From NCBI RefSeq assembly GCF_003255815.1, contig NC_037686.1, positions 56,021,888 through 56,085,887 on the forward strand: 64,000 nt of DNA, given 5' to 3'. The position numbers and the translations under genes are program-made. Shown piece by piece: positions 43,541 to 55,785 of the stretch (position 1 is the stretch's first letter; the number at the start of each line of letters is the position of its first letter). A model generated the notes under the pieces. It was given only the letters and a program-made list of their open reading frames with translations, made no database searches and was not told where the DNA came from. The stretch is from Theropithecus gelada. Lineage: Eukaryota; Chordata; Mammalia; Primates; Cercopithecidae.

Positions 43541-44845
43541 GTGAGCTAGCTCAGCTTACAAATGGCTAAGACTAGGGGCATGTAGCAAGGAGTCTGGGGG
43601 TCTACTTACAGTTTGTGGTCACAAAATAGGGCGATCCAACCCTCCCACTCCACACAAAGCCTGCCCGCTTCTCCTGCACATCTTCCATACCAGGTCCTAA
43701 TGAATCAACCTAACCATCTACAGAGTAAGCAGAGTCATTAACAGTATGTTCTACTCTACTAAAACCAGATACATGGCCACTAAACAAGGTTGATCTAGGA
43801 CAACCTCCATCCAGAATGTTTTCACCAGTCTATGCCAACGGGAAAAATTAGGGAAAGTAATGAGTTCTTTGAAAGTTAAATTCATTCAAAATTTTTAAAA
43901 TTGTGTAACTTATTCCAAGGTTATGTCCTTACTATTTTGTTTTTCATATTAAATGTTCTTATTTTACCAGGGAGAGTAAATAATAGCTGATTTATTAATA
44001 TCCCATTCTGGCAAAATAAAAAGTTAGCATCTCTGTATTGGTCTTTAAAAAAAAAAGAAAAGAAAAGCATTGAAATCCAAAGGTTAGCTAGCACTACCTT
44101 AGAATGACTTACCTGTTGCTAAAAACTCAGAGAGAGACCCATGTGGCTACTGTGTCATCTGATCGAACATTTCATAAGATGCAAAGCCTCATTTCAATAT
44201 GCAATGCCAAAGGACATCAAGAAAAACGAATAAACGGTTTCCCAATTCAGAGCGAGCAAAGTATGCTGCCATCTAAAATCAAATAAATGTAGATTCTAAA
44301 GTACTATACAAACAGAAATTATGCTGTCATTTTTCAAATGGTAGGAAGTATTTTAATTAAAACCCAGAGGGCATGCAAAGGTATAATAATCCAGGAGTCA
44401 CGATAACACGGAATGAAAACACTGCTTATTGGTTTTCAACTTTCAGATCCTATCAATACAAGCTGTAGCCAAATATCCATTCTTCATCTGAGGACAAATG
44501 ACAGAGGATTTAACCATTCCGGGAACTGAAAAGAACACGGATGGCATCAAGCTTGGCTCTAGCTGACAGAGGCTCACAGGTAGAAGACAGGAGCCGAAAG
44601 AGTCAATGCTTTCATTTTTTAAATGAGTAATTAAGTGATGCTCTTTATGGTCAACAGAATGAGAAATGAGGTTTCCAAGAATTTGTTTGAGAATTAAGCA
44701 GTGTCCTTTAAGCGGAGGGACGGAGCATGGAGAGGGAAGAGGTCTGAGAGAAGACACAGATGAGGCGCTGAATCAGGGAGAGAAACCCCATTGACTATAA
44801 AAGGAAGGCAATGATGTCAAATGTTTATAAACTGAGAAAGTGTAG
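43541..44845. other. Repeat-poor block, no gene seen
   Basis: No recognised repeat over 1.3 kb except an A-rich run at 44046-44068. No coding frame of note. Possible conserved non-coding DNA at 44100-44400, but this cannot be tested here. Confidence 0.35.
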
Positions 44846-45245
44846 TGTTACGGGTTGAATTATGTCCCCTCAAAAGATAGGTTCAAGTCCTCAGTACCTG
44901 TAAATGTGACTTAATTTGGAAACAGGGTCTTCGTAAATGTAATCAAGTTAAGAGGAGGTCATTAGGTTGGGCTCTAACCCAATAGGACTGTGTCCTTATA
45001 GGCAGAGGAAAATGCCATGTGAGGAGGGACACACAGGGACACAGAGGGCAAGCCAAGGACCGATGGCACCGCCAGGAGCTGGAAGAGGTGGGGGGGATCC
45101 TCCTGAGCCTTCAGAACGAGTGTGGCCATGCTGGCACCTTGATTACAGACTTCCAGCCCTCAGAACTGTGAGATAATAAATTTCTATTGTTTTAAGCCAC
45201 CCAGTTTATGGCATTTTGTCATAGCAGCCCTAGAAAACTAGTACA
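44846..45245 (+). mobile_element. MLT1-type MaLR solo LTR
   Basis: Starts TGTTACGGGTTGAATTATG and ends AAAACTAGTACA. It contains 'TAATTTGGAAACAGGGTC', 'AACCCAATAGGACTGTGTCC', 'CTCAGAACTGTGAGATAATAAA' and 'TTTAAGCCACCCAGTTTATGG'. Confidence 0.95.
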
Positions 45246-48200
45246 AATGGTATGCATATATTATTTAAAGATATGATCGTAACCACCCAAAGAACTTTCA
45301 ACAAAGCTGGGAGCATTCAAAGGTGTTTCCTCTGGAAAGTGGGACCAAGGAAGAACAGGACCCAGGCAGGGCTGTTATTTTTTATTAATAGCCTTCCGTG
45401 TTATTTTGGTTTTTTAACCACACACGTGTCACTCTGATCATTTTTTTTTTAAGTATAAAATAGCTATGTGATGTTATCAGAACAAAACCTGGCCAGCTTT
45501 CTTCATAGTGGATGACAAACTCTGAGGATTGATGGTCGCCTCCTCCACTTGTTCTCCGGCGTTGCCCTCTGGCCCCCCAGATCCCTAGACACAGTCTCCG
45601 GTTTCAGGGGGAGCAGAGCCGAGCTGGGAGGGCATCGGCCTGGACCTCAAAGTTGCCTAAATGTCTGGGCACGTGTATGCTCACGTGCCTACCATCTCCA
45701 TCTCAAAATCAAACACAAATTATTTTTGGACTTTTTACGGGTTTGCATCATCGATGATGGTGATTTTCTCTATTGACTTGGATGATTAAGAACCGACTAC
45801 AGTGAAAACAGAGAACAGTGGTGAGCTTGTCACTGGCTTCCTTTGTAGATAAAAATGCAAAACAATGCCTGACAAAGATTTCAGTAATTAGGTTACACAT
45901 GATCAGAAAACCTCACAATAGAGCTTCACCACAAACATTTGTTCATCACATTTTATTGAGCCCATAAAAAGAAATTCTAAGTGCTCCCCATGGCCCAGAT
46001 GGAGGATCTTCGCTCTGTGGTGCAGGCTGTGACTTCCCTGGCCATCAGAAGTCCCATGCCCTTTGCTCACTCTAAGAAGAATGTTCACATTGAGCCCTGC
46101 AGCTTGTAATGTGGCAAAATGGTGCTGTCACCTCCCACATGAACAGGGCTATTGATGACTGTGGGGGCCTAGTGCAAAGGCACCAGCCCCCATCCCAGAA
46201 AGAATGCAGGGCAGCGTGTAAGCATCCCAAGCATGGCCCTGAGAGAAAAACAGAATGCAAAAGGCAAACGCAGTTTGCATGCATGCAGGGCTTCACTGAG
46301 GTCTATTTGTACCCGGCTCCCCGTGGCAGCTGGGGAGCACCTTGCCGTTGGTTGGCACTGATGCAGTGCCAGGTGGGTGAAAACGGAATGAAATGTCTAA
46401 CAGCTATCATGTGGATGAACACGCAGGAAGCAGAACAAAGGAGCAGCATTTTATCAGCAGCAGAATCCTGATTGCAGTCATTGCCCAAGGGGAAACCGTT
46501 TGCTTTTATTTTCATCCTGGCCTTCAGTTTCCCTGGGTAACACCTTCCAGCCATCCCAGTGGTTACCTTACCCACCTACGTGGTTATCAGACATCTAGAC
46601 TCAGCCAGGTGTTTTCCCATTCCATATTGCAGCGGGCAAGGTCACCTCGGAATGGACTTCCAAAGGCAGGTAGGAATTACACCAATGAGAAAGCAAGTCA
46701 CAATTCAAATACTCACTGTATGTGGGAATCTATATTGAATAGAAAGAATAAAGTGACTCCATTTTTATTCTGTGAACTCTCCCTTCCAGACCTCATACAG
46801 AAGAGAGTCGTGGATCCATTTAAGACTGACTACATTCAGTTGCACACATCTGCTTTCTAATTGTCTCAGTTACCATTCTCCACAGCTGGCCTTTTCTCCG
46901 TTTTTGCTTTTAAAACATCACCTCTCAACATATTGTGAGGAAGACCAAACCCTTAGACTCAGATGTTCCAGAAACCTGATCTATTAGTTGTGTTTTGAAC
47001 ACGTCTGGCTACTTTTCATCTACTTTTTTTTTTTTCTTGGTCACATGAACACTGCTGTAAACAAATTCTGTAGTTTGAATTATGATATCCATCAGAAAAG
47101 CCTAACAACATTATAGCCTTCACTACAATGCATAAGCACGAAATACCTAATTTTTCTCATTCCATACATACACACACATGCATGCACACGTACACACACA
47201 TAGAGAGCAATGTATCGTTTGAAAACGGAGGCAGAGTTCCCTAGTAACATAACCAAAAACATGGCAATACCTTTTGGATCTCCAAATTCTGGATTTATTA
47301 TGTAAATTGTTTAAGGCTCATGATTGAAGGCTTCAAGATCTCATTTTATCAAAAAAGATCTTAGCAGTTACTGGTCCATACAACTTTCTCTGACAGCAGG
47401 GTACGTCTGCAAGGAGCTGCCCTGTCCATGAGCCAGGCACACCCTGGTCAGCAGGGGCAGATGATAGCACAGACAGCAAAGGACCAACCGGGCCAGAACG
47501 GTGCCTTAATCCCTAGGAATAAACATAACCCAACTTCTTAAGGGTCAGGTTCGTTACTAATGAGGCTCTGCGTTATGAAACAAACTCACGAGAGAAAGGT
47601 GATATCTGGCCAATTGATTTTAAAAATGAAAAAAAAAAAAAATAGACAAAGTGGCCCATGTCTTCTCTTATTCTCCTGGCAGATAATGGGGGTAGATGAA
47701 GTGGGAGAAGTAAGAGGAACAATAACTCCTTCAAAAAGAAGAAATAAAATGAAAAAGAAAAACAAACGAGCTGGATCAGGAAAAAAAATAGGGCAAAACA
47801 AGCCGAAATGATCTTTAGATAAGAACAGTATTACATAAAACAGCACCCACAACATGTTAAAGCCACCCTGCAGTACAAATCACTTCTCCACAAAGAATTA
47901 AAAGAAGAAGAACAAATACAAAAATCAATTAAGGCCCAGGGAAGGGCTCCATTCCTCCTCGAGGGGCTGCTTCTTAATCCAAACACTGGCTGATTCATGC
48001 AGGTACTGCCAGGCTGCCTCGGAGAGGGCATTTTTTATTTCTGCTTGACTTTGTCTGTCCATAGAGTGATTCTCCCATTTTACTTTGCAAGAAAAGGTTA
48101 AGTAGGAGGAGTAGAATGTTATTCCACTTAGAAAAGAATCCAACCCATCCCAGGCCCTCAGGCTCAATGCTTCCCTTTGGTGAACCAGTTTTCCAAAAGC

Positions 48201-48698
48201 CAAGAACTAGCTGCTTGGTTGTGAGTGACATGAAACACTGCCCTTCCTCTCCTGTAGGAAGAAACCTGTAGCATCATTCCAACTGTTTCCGCTGGGAACA
48301 AGGCAGATAGGGAGAAGACCAGCACGACGCTTGATCCACAGGAGCATGAACTAGATATTCACTGAAGGAGTAAGGAGCAAGAAATAGAGCTCTGACCCAA
48401 AGTGATAAAATACCAAAGCCAACTGCTCATTTCATTAGCTGCAAGAGAGCCGTGCAGGGCAGCCTTGCCTCCCATAAGACAACTCAGTGGAGTTGCTGAA
48501 TGAATAAGAAAAAAGGAGAGCTTTGAAACTCACATAGAAATAACAACAGTCTTAGGAGATAAATCATATTTATATTATACTACCTATGCCATTTAAGGAA
48601 CATGATGATACATTTTCTGAAAAATAAAATGTCCTACCCTGTCTTAAAAAACTGAATTTGTATAATATTGGGTTTGCCTAAAGATTAAAGCACACATA
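45246..48698. other. Repeat-poor block, 3.4 kb, no gene identified
   Basis: I recognise no SINE, LINE or LTR here. A short CA-rich stretch lies at 47167-47201 and A-rich runs at 47620-47645. The longest frames (46393-46860 +, 155 codons; 46109-46471 +, 120 codons) lie in unique DNA but show no domain and are about as long as chance gives in 64 kb. It is a candidate for conserved regulatory DNA. Confidence 0.4.
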
Positions 48699-48755
48699 CA
48701 AATTTTCTTTTTGTTGTTGTTGTATTTTTTCTTTTTTCTTCTTTTTTTATTTTGA

Positions 48756-49022
48756 GACAGAATCTCGCTCTCGAGTGCAGTGGCATGATCCCAGGTCACT
48801 GCAACCTCTACCTCCCAGGTTCAAGCAATTCTCTTGTCTCAGCTTCCCAAGTAGCTGGGACCAGAGGCTCCTGCCACCACACCCAGTTAATTTTTGTATT
48901 TTTAGTAGAGACAGGATTTCACCACGTTGGCCAGGCTGGTCTCGAACTCCCGACCTCAAGTGATCTGCCCGCTTCAGCCTCCCAAAGTGCTGGGATTACA
49001 GGCGTGAGCCACTGCACCCAGC
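48756..49022 (-). repeat. Alu SINE, with a small internal deletion
   Basis: Antisense Alu beginning 'GAGACAGAATCTCGCTCTCG'. About 14 bp between 'CTCGCTCT' and 'GAGTGCAGTGG' is missing. It abuts a further Alu fragment of the same orientation. Confidence 0.94.
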
Positions 49023-49160
49023 CAATTTTTTTGTATTTTTAGTATAGGCGGGGTTTCACCATGTTGTCCAGGCTGGTCTTGAACTCCTGGGTTCAAGTGA
49101 TCCACCTTCCTCGGCTTCCCAAAGCACTGGGATGACAGGTGTGAGCCACTGTGCCTGGCC
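49023..49160 (-). repeat. Alu left-arm fragment
   Basis: 'TTTGTATTTTTAGTATAGGCGGGG' to 'GTGAGCCACTGTGCCTGGCC'. It begins exactly at the central linker, so the right arm has been replaced by the complete Alu next to it. Confidence 0.92.
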
Positions 49161-50600
49161 ACATATACTAATTTTCTGCGGTGTAAAGGTACAAGTACAT
49201 TCATTGTATAAGTACAGAATCCAGGAAAATCATCAGAAGAGCTTTGATGTAAAGAGTATTTGTTACCCATCAGTAGTTGGTAGTGTGGCTGATCATCTCC
49301 TTGAAATGTACAAATGCAGGTGGTAAAAAGAAAAGAATCGGAGGTTGGGAACTCACACCAGGGTCACAACTCCACCTCCTGTTCAAAGTAAGTGCTGGGT
49401 TCCTGACCAAATTAGGTCTTCTTGGACCTCCGGAGCAGCCCTTCTGCATTTCCAGGAAGGAGGTGGACAAGTGGCTATTTTGGTCTGTCTGCCCATCTGG
49501 CTTGTTTGTGGCTGGCTAGTTCACCACCCAGCTCATGGTCAGGCCACAGGATTGAGTACCTTTGCTCCGACCAGTCAGACATCCCACTATGACACAGGCC
49601 ACTCGCTGCAGACTAGAGGGACTCAACAGGAAAGTCCCACGGGGTAAGCAAATACCACCAGTACCCAAAGCAAAATTCCAGGCTAGGGGTCACTGGTGTC
49701 CTCATCATAGGAAAAGGGGAAAGTACATCAGAATTTGACAGAGTAACAAGTACCAAACTGCTGTCCCCAAATAAAGAACTTACATCAACAAGGAATATAA
49801 AAATGTTATTCAGGACTTCTGTTCTCAGATGTTTAATACAAAGGAGAGATTGTTGTGCCAGGGAACAAAGTGATCCAATATCCACAAAGCCAGAATTCTC
49901 CTACTGCACATTTTGTTTCCAAAACACTAAGGAATACAGCAAGATTTCAAGTTGGGGTAAAGAAGCTACTTCTGGAAACAAGAGAGGAGATAACTGAAGT
50001 CTTTCACAGAGGGGCTCAAATCCTGCCCAGAAAACTGCGCTCCTCAGGGAACATCAGCCTAGGGGGCATCGAGGGTGGATGGTGAACTAACCTGTGCCCA
50101 AACAAGTGGAATAGGTACAGGGCGGGGTGCAGAATGAAAGCTGGGAGTTGTTAAAGCTACGGAATATTCTAGTAGCATACCACGGGAACTCAGGAACCTC
50201 TAGTGTTTTTTAAAAATTAACCCCTTGGGCTCAGAGTTCCAGGCAGTCCAGTGTAGTTTTACTTCCACTGGGATTGTTGCCAGAAAGAAACAAGCAGTGC
50301 TCCTTGACTACAGATTTTTAAACCCTGTTTTGTTACATGCAGGTGTGCGAGATCGTAAGGAGACTTATTTTATTAAGGTGGGGGTGGGGGAGCAGGAGGG
50401 CTGGTGAGTGGCCCTTCTCCCTTGAATGGCTACCACATTGGACTGTATTACAGAACAAAAACCCAAAAGCCCTAACCAGAAAGAAAACTCAAGGGTGTCA
50501 ATCCGTTTCTCCCGTTTCTAGTTCATTACTTTTATTCTTCACTGGAAGCAGTCACATCACTGCCTCATCATTCTCTCTCCTTTACTGGACTGGGCATTTC
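49161..50600. other. Unique sequence, no gene identified
   Basis: No repeat is recognised. A plus-strand frame of 100 codons (49345-49647) has no domain. Possible donor-like 'CAAAGTAAGT' at 49387 and 'GGGGTAAGC' at 49640 have no convincing acceptor. Confidence 0.35.
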
Positions 50601-50609
50601 CAGAAGGTA

Positions 50610-50760
50610 ATACAATAGAGCCGAGGCCCTGGGGCTGGGAAACCAGGTCCCCTGGATCTAATCTTGGCTCCACTGTACAATGGGATCAATGGCAAGTTAC
50701 TCCTCTTCAACTCAGTATCTTCACCCATACAACTGGAATAATGGGGTCTACCTTCTGGAC
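50610..50760 (+). repeat. MIR SINE, left part (Alu-interrupted)
   Basis: 'GGATCTAATCTTGGCTCCACTG', 'GGCAAGTTACTCCTCTTCAACTC' and 'CTGGAATAATGGGGTCTACC' follow MIR. The element continues after the Alu at 51028-51070 ('GGAATAGCGTAGGTAAAACGC'). Confidence 0.85.
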
Positions 50761-50773
50761 TGCTGCAAATCTT

Positions 50774-51014
50774 TTTTTTTTTTTTTTGAGACGGAGTTTC
50801 ACTCTCGTCACCCAGGCTGGAGTGCAATGGTGTGATCTCAGCTTACTGCAACCTCTGCTTCCCGGGTTCAAGCGATTCTTGTTTTTGTATTTTTGGTAGA
50901 GACTGGGCTTCACCATGTTGGCCAGGCTGGTCTCGAACGTCTGACCTCAGGTGATCCCCCTGCCTTGTCCTCCCACAGTGCTGGGATTACAGGCATGAGC
51001 CACCACGCCCAGCC
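50774..51014 (-). repeat. Alu SINE with central deletion
   Basis: Antisense Alu lacking about 55 bp between 'CAAGCGATTCTT' and 'GTTTTTGTATTTTTGG'. It is flanked by TGCTGCAAATCTT (50761-50773) and TGCTGCGAATCTT (51015-51027). Confidence 0.96.
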
Positions 51015-51070
51015 TGCTGCGAATCTTAAATGGAATAGCGTAGGTAAAACGCTCAGCACGCAGGTGGCCC

Positions 51071-52379
51071 TGCCTTCGAGTCCGGGGACTGTGCCTTACC
51101 CATCTTCATATCCTCCATCATATTTGCTCATAGTACTGCCTCATGTCAAATTAAAAAAAAAACAAAAAAAAAACAAAAAAAATTTTACTTCCTCTAGCTT
51201 ATTTTGTTCCTGATAACGTGGCCCCTGCCTGTGCCCTAAACCTTCTCCCTGGCACTGGACTGGATGCTTCAGATTAGTTGTGATTAACATTTTATGCACC
51301 CCCTGGAAAACTCAACACTAGCATTCAAGCATTCTTTTAATTAATGGCCAGAGAGTGGCGAAATTAAATATGAGATGACCTACCTCACTGCTCCACTGCG
51401 TCTCCTACCCCTGGAATTTCAAGGGGCCTTTGTTAAAAGTGAGTGTACAAAGGAAACACAAACAGGCAAAGGAGAGGAGAAGGGAGCGGCAGAGACAGAT
51501 AAAAGCCAGGAAATTACAGCCCAATTCCCAACGCTGTCTCCAAATTACTGGTGTCTTTGAACAGCTTGCATGATATTAAACATTTTTAAGAAGTTACAGT
51601 CTACGACAACAAAAACTGTAGTAAATATTAACAGGAACTGACATCGCAGAAATTTTTAAGGGGATCATCCACTAAAGAAATACATTATTTGGAATAATTC
51701 CTTCCTGTGTAATCAATGGGAAAGAAGAGATAGCCACGTGATTCATGGCTCTTCCAGTCAATATTAGACCCCAAACCTCTTACTTCTCTTAACTTCTTTG
51801 GTCAAAGATACTTACAGGGCACCTATGTGGGGAGTAGTATGTTCTCAAGTCCTCTCGGGATGAGAGAGACCAAGGTAAGGCACCACCCTTCTGAGACACA
51901 GCGACGGGAGGTGACACAACTCTTGACATGACCAGAGCAGTGAAGTCCACAGGGCAGATGGAACAGAGGCCTGTGCGGCAAGGGGCTGCAGGGGGCCCAA
52001 AGGAAAGAACACGGACTCTCACCGGTGACCCATGGAAAGAAACCAAGTGCTAAGATCCGGTGAGGCGCCAGGGTCCTTAAGGGACTGGGACAACAGCTGC
52101 ATGGCAAGTGGAGAAGCACCTGTGGCACTCCAGGTGGCTCCAGCCGGAACTCCGGGCCTCTCTGTCGCCAATCAAAATAAACAGTGAAGCAATCAAAGTG
52201 AGCACTCGAGTCCCATCAGCAGAGCACCACACTAAGGTCTTGCTGGCAGCACAGTCTGAGAAGGGGAAGGGCCACAATGGCAAGAGGAAAGCAAAAGAAA
52301 GAGAAGAAAGGGCTTTTGTTCTCGTGCAATTATTTATTAAATCTGGAGAAAATAACACAATAAAAACAGCTCTCAGTAA
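51071..52379. other. Unique sequence with a candidate exon
   Basis: Holds an A-rich run at 51152-51181 and a candidate 57-bp exon at 51818-51874. Nothing else is recognised. Confidence 0.35.
51818..51874 (+). other. Candidate splice-bounded exon, 57 bp
   Basis: A pyrimidine-rich stretch and CTTACAG precede it, and CCAAG|GTAAGG follows. The 57 bp is a multiple of three and open in one frame (GTYVGSSMFSSPLGMRETK), closed in the other two. The signals match splice consensus, but nothing else supports transcription. Confidence 0.2.
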
Positions 52380-52565
52380 TTTAATACAGGACACTTTCCT
52401 ATATTGTGGTATTTGAGCTTCACAGTCACCTGTAACCCTGGGATATAGATATTACTAACCCATTAAACATTTCATCCAAGATTAAAGAAATAGAGATGAA
52501 ACCAGGGCAGTTAGGTCAGTCTGACTCCAGAGTTGGTTTTCTCAGCGATTACACTCTATCAGTTC
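52380..52565 (+). repeat. MIRb SINE
   Basis: 'TTGAGCTTCACAGTCACCTGTAACC', 'GAAATAGAGATGAAACCAGGG' and 'GTCAGTCTGACTCCAGAG' follow MIRb. Confidence 0.8.
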
Positions 52566-52599
52566 TTTATTTGAAACAACCTCACATACCCATGCATGC

Positions 52600-53600
52600 A
52601 CATAGAAGAGGATTTTATAATTTAGGCGTGGGGAAGGTCAGTCTTAACCATGACTCAAACCCCAGAGGCTATAAAAAAAAAAATCTGATAAATCTGATTT
52701 CATGAAAATAAAAATTTTCTGCATGGGGAAATAAACACCATCAACAAATGACAAACCCGAGACCTATGTGGAACACAGATCACAGACAAAGGATCTATTT
52801 CTCTAATATATAGGAAATGCCTATAAATAAATATGAAAACAGCCAACAAAGACTAATTCAGTGAATAAAAAAAATCAAGATAGTTCATAAATACATTAAA
52901 AGATGCATAACGACTCATAACAAGAAAAAAGCTGGTTAAAAATATTAGAAGGGTGAATATCAAAACATTTTATTATATAGGCAAGGGTTAAGCTAGGGGG
53001 GAAGGGGCACTGTCATAAATTACTAATGAGAAAATAAATGAGTCCATCCGTTATGAGGGACAATCTGGCACTATCTATCAAAATTATAAATGCACCTGCC
53101 CTTTGACCACAAATTCCAGTTCCAGGATTTTATCCTGCAGATCAACTCATATGTGTGCAAAATGATGTCTGTAGGAAGCTAATCTCTGCAGCATTGTTTG
53201 TACTAGAAAATGTTTGAGAACAACCTAAACATCCAAAAAGGAGACTGATTAAATAAACTATGGTATATCCCTACAATGGGCTATTATGTAGACACAGAAG
53301 AGAAGAGGAAGCTCTTAACATGTTGATATGGAACAAGCCCCAAGGTATACTGTTAATCAAACAAAGCAAATTAAAAATCGCAAGCAGAATAGGCTGCCAC
53401 AAATATAAAAGAAAATCACATAGTGCCTACATATATGTTTGTAAATATCCCTGGAAAGATACACAAGGCATGGGTGACAGGAGCTGCTTTTGGGGAGAAG
53501 TGGGAAGTAAACTGAGGAGGGAGACTCCTGTCACTGCATACTCTTTGTATTTTTTGAATTTTATAGTATGTGCTTCTATTGCCTATTCAATATAGATAAT
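52600..53600 (+). repeat. L1M ORF2 end and 3' UTR
   Basis: 'CACCTGCCCTTTGACCACAAATTCC', 'TGCAGCATTGTTTGTACTAG', 'CTATGGTATATCCCTACAATGG' and 'CCCTGGAAAGATACACAAGGC' are the old L1 3' end. Confidence 0.92.
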
Positions 53601-53763
53601 TTATTATATATTAAATTTATTATTATATATTATTATATATAATATATTATATATTATTATATATTATCTATTAATTTATTATATATTAAAATATATAAAT
53701 ATATATAATTTATTATATATTAAAAATATATAAATATATATAATTTATTATATATTAAATATA
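53601..53763. repeat. AT-rich minisatellite and palindromic region
   Basis: About 160 bp of almost pure A and T. A unit starting ATATATAAATATATATAATT is repeated about 36 bp apart near 53690 and 53726. It is largely self-complementary. Confidence 0.93.
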
Positions 53764-53799
53764 CAAATGACAAATCCGGGACCAACTTGGAACATAACT

Positions 53800-53851
53800 C
53801 TCTCTCTCTCTCCTCTCTCTGTCTCTCTCTCTCACACACACACACACACAA
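53800..53851. repeat. (CT)n and (CA)n compound microsatellite
   Basis: Two (CT)n runs separated by a G, then about nine CA units. Confidence 0.97.
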
Positions 53852-53904
53852 ATATATTTACACCACATACAAATCAAAATCAGGAGCCACAAAAAGGCAG
53901 AAGT

Positions 53905-54108
53905 AGCTTCTGGCCCACAAGGCTGTGTGACCTTAGGCAAGCTGCCTCACCATGCAAGCAAGGTCTCAGCTTCCTCATCCATAAAATGGGAACTGGAATC
54001 CTCCCTTCCTCCTAAAGGCTGGAGAAGTAAAGGAATGAATACATGTAAAGCCCTTCGATCAGTGCCTGGCACACAGCACATTTATGCAAGTGTTTGCTAA
54101 GTAAGTCT
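53905..54108 (+). repeat. MIR SINE
   Basis: 'TGTGTGACCTTAGGCAAGCTGC', 'TTCCTCATCCATAAAATGGG' and 'CAGTGCCTGGCACACAGCAC' are a near-complete MIR. Confidence 0.93.
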
Positions 54109-54114
54109 ACTCAG

Positions 54115-54910
54115 TTGGTCAAGGAAGACATCTCTGGAAAGTGCCCTCAAAGTCAGATTAGAAAGCTCGGTAGGAGTTAGGCAAGGAGGAGGGAAGCCGG
54201 GGAAACAGAGAGTGTCCCTCAGAAGGAGGGGCTCGTCAAAGGTCACGAGAGGGGGAGATGCTCTGGTGCACTGAGGGAAGCCTGGGTGACTGGCATGGAG
54301 CCTGGGAGGGTAGAAAGGCTGAGGAAGTGAGAGCGTGGATCAGTCATGACAGTTTCTCTGTGGGTGCTGGGCAACCCATGGAGTATTTATACAGGGGCAT
54401 TGCATGCTTGGGTAGGTTTTCCTAGAAAAATTTCTCTGGCAGGAGTCAGGAGGGCAGGTTGGAGAGAGGCAAAAACTGGGTGGCAGAGAGGCCAGCTGGA
54501 GATCGTTGCAGCAACTCAAGAAGGGAAAGATGAGGCTGTGAACAAAGGCAGTGGCAGGAGGCAGAGGATGGAGTGGGGAAGACACAAAGGAGGTGCAGTC
54601 AGCTGGGCTGTTTGGCCTAGATGGTGGCTGGAGGTGGAACAGAAGACAATACTGAGGATAATTACCAGAGTTCTGACCTCATCAGTTTGGAGGACTGGGA
54701 TGCAACTCATTGAGATAAGAAGATCAAGCAAAGGAACCGGCCCGGGCAGTGGATAAGATGATGGGTTAAGTTCCAAATTTGTTGAGGTTCAAACATCTTA
54801 TAGGTGATCTGTAGCTAGCTATAGGTGTCCAAATTTCAGATGAAGGACCTGCGGTAAATATATATCCTTGAGAGGTATCGGATAAGTGTTTAATACTGAA
54901 AGTTCTAGAC
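54115..54910 (-). repeat. L2-like LINE, reverse orientation
   Basis: 'CAAGGAAGACATCTCTGG', 'CCAGCTGGAGATCGTTGC', 'CAACTCAAGAAGGG' and similar phrases match the antisense of the L2 3' region. It is diverged, and the frame 54346-54756 (136 codons) falls wholly inside it. Confidence 0.6.
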
Positions 54911-54997
54911 TGTGGTTAAGGAAGCTGCCACCAATGGCCCTCTGGTCCACACAGGAGACTTTGGAGAAGGTATGCTACCTGTAATGCAGGTAAATCC

Positions 54998-55101
54998 CTG
55001 CTCTCTCCCTCCTTCCCTCTCTCCTTGTCTTCCTCCCTCTCTCCCTTCTTCCTTCCCTTTCCTTCTCTGTTTTTCTCTTCCCTCTCTCTTCCTTCCTTCC
55101 T
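54998..55101. repeat. Pyrimidine-rich (CCTT/CTCC) tract
   Basis: About 100 bp of nearly pure C and T. Confidence 0.95.
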
Positions 55102-55595
55102 AAAAATATAATAAAAGTCTTTACAAGAGGTTTCCTTACATGCTTCACATGAAGTAACCCATCTCTGATCAGTCCCAGATAATCAGCGGCAATGCCTTTA
55201 TTTTCTCTAACATTCCTGCATTCCTTTTGCATCTCTTTTCACACAAGGCAGAAGCCACTAGAAAGTTATCACTGTTGTGTATGTGCATCTGCACACCACC
55301 ATGAGCAGCCTAAAGACCTTCTTTTTCCAATAGGGGAGTAATTTACAGCCTACCAATGAAAAAGAGAGTGAGGGAACACCAAGTGTGTGCCTCATGGGTG
55401 CTGTCTAGATGTTTCTTAGAAAGAGCATTCTGTGGTTTTCTCTTCTGCTGAGTGTCTTCAGCAAAACCAACTCCCAGTTGAGGATGACCTACCACACGGT
55501 TTTACTAAGAGACCTTAGAACTGATTTCTAAAAGGGCATACATTCTTCCACTACAAAAACAAAGTGTATTTAGGCGATTTCTGGAACAATTTAGC
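55102..55595. other. Unique sequence
   Basis: No recognised repeat or exon. Confidence 0.35.
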
Positions 55596-55599
55596 CAGA

Positions 55600-55785
55600 G
55601 TCTTGGTCTGGGGCCAAGACTCAAGGATGCCAGCTTTGTAACTCACTCGTTCACTCACTTGCTAACATGTTCCTAACTTTCCCTCAACTTCAGTTTTTTT
55701 CACTTATAAAATGGAGATGAACTGCTGGACTATCTCCAAATCTCCTTCCGGCTCTAAAATTTTGTGAGTCTAGTTCTGAGCAAGG
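55600..55785 (+). repeat. MIR SINE
   Basis: 'CAACTTCAGTTTTTTTCACTTATAAAATGGAG' in MIR order, then 'CTGGACTATCTCCAAATCTCC' and 'CCGGCTCTAAAATTTTGTGAG'. Confidence 0.78.

Noticed and set aside
46393..46860. 155-codon plus-strand frame in unique DNA
   Set aside because: By a rough estimate about one frame of this length is expected by chance across six frames of 64 kb. No domain, and an overlapping frame is open too. Kept only as part of the repeat-poor block.
47167..47201. CA-rich microsatellite
   Set aside because: Too short and interrupted (ACACACATGCATGCACACG) to count as a variable repeat.
49380..49645. Exon ending at CAAA|GTAAGT or GGG|GTAAGC
   Set aside because: No acceptor with a pyrimidine tract upstream and no recognisable coding content.
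54346..54756. 136-codon plus-strand frame
   Set aside because: Falls inside reverse L2-like sequence. No domain.
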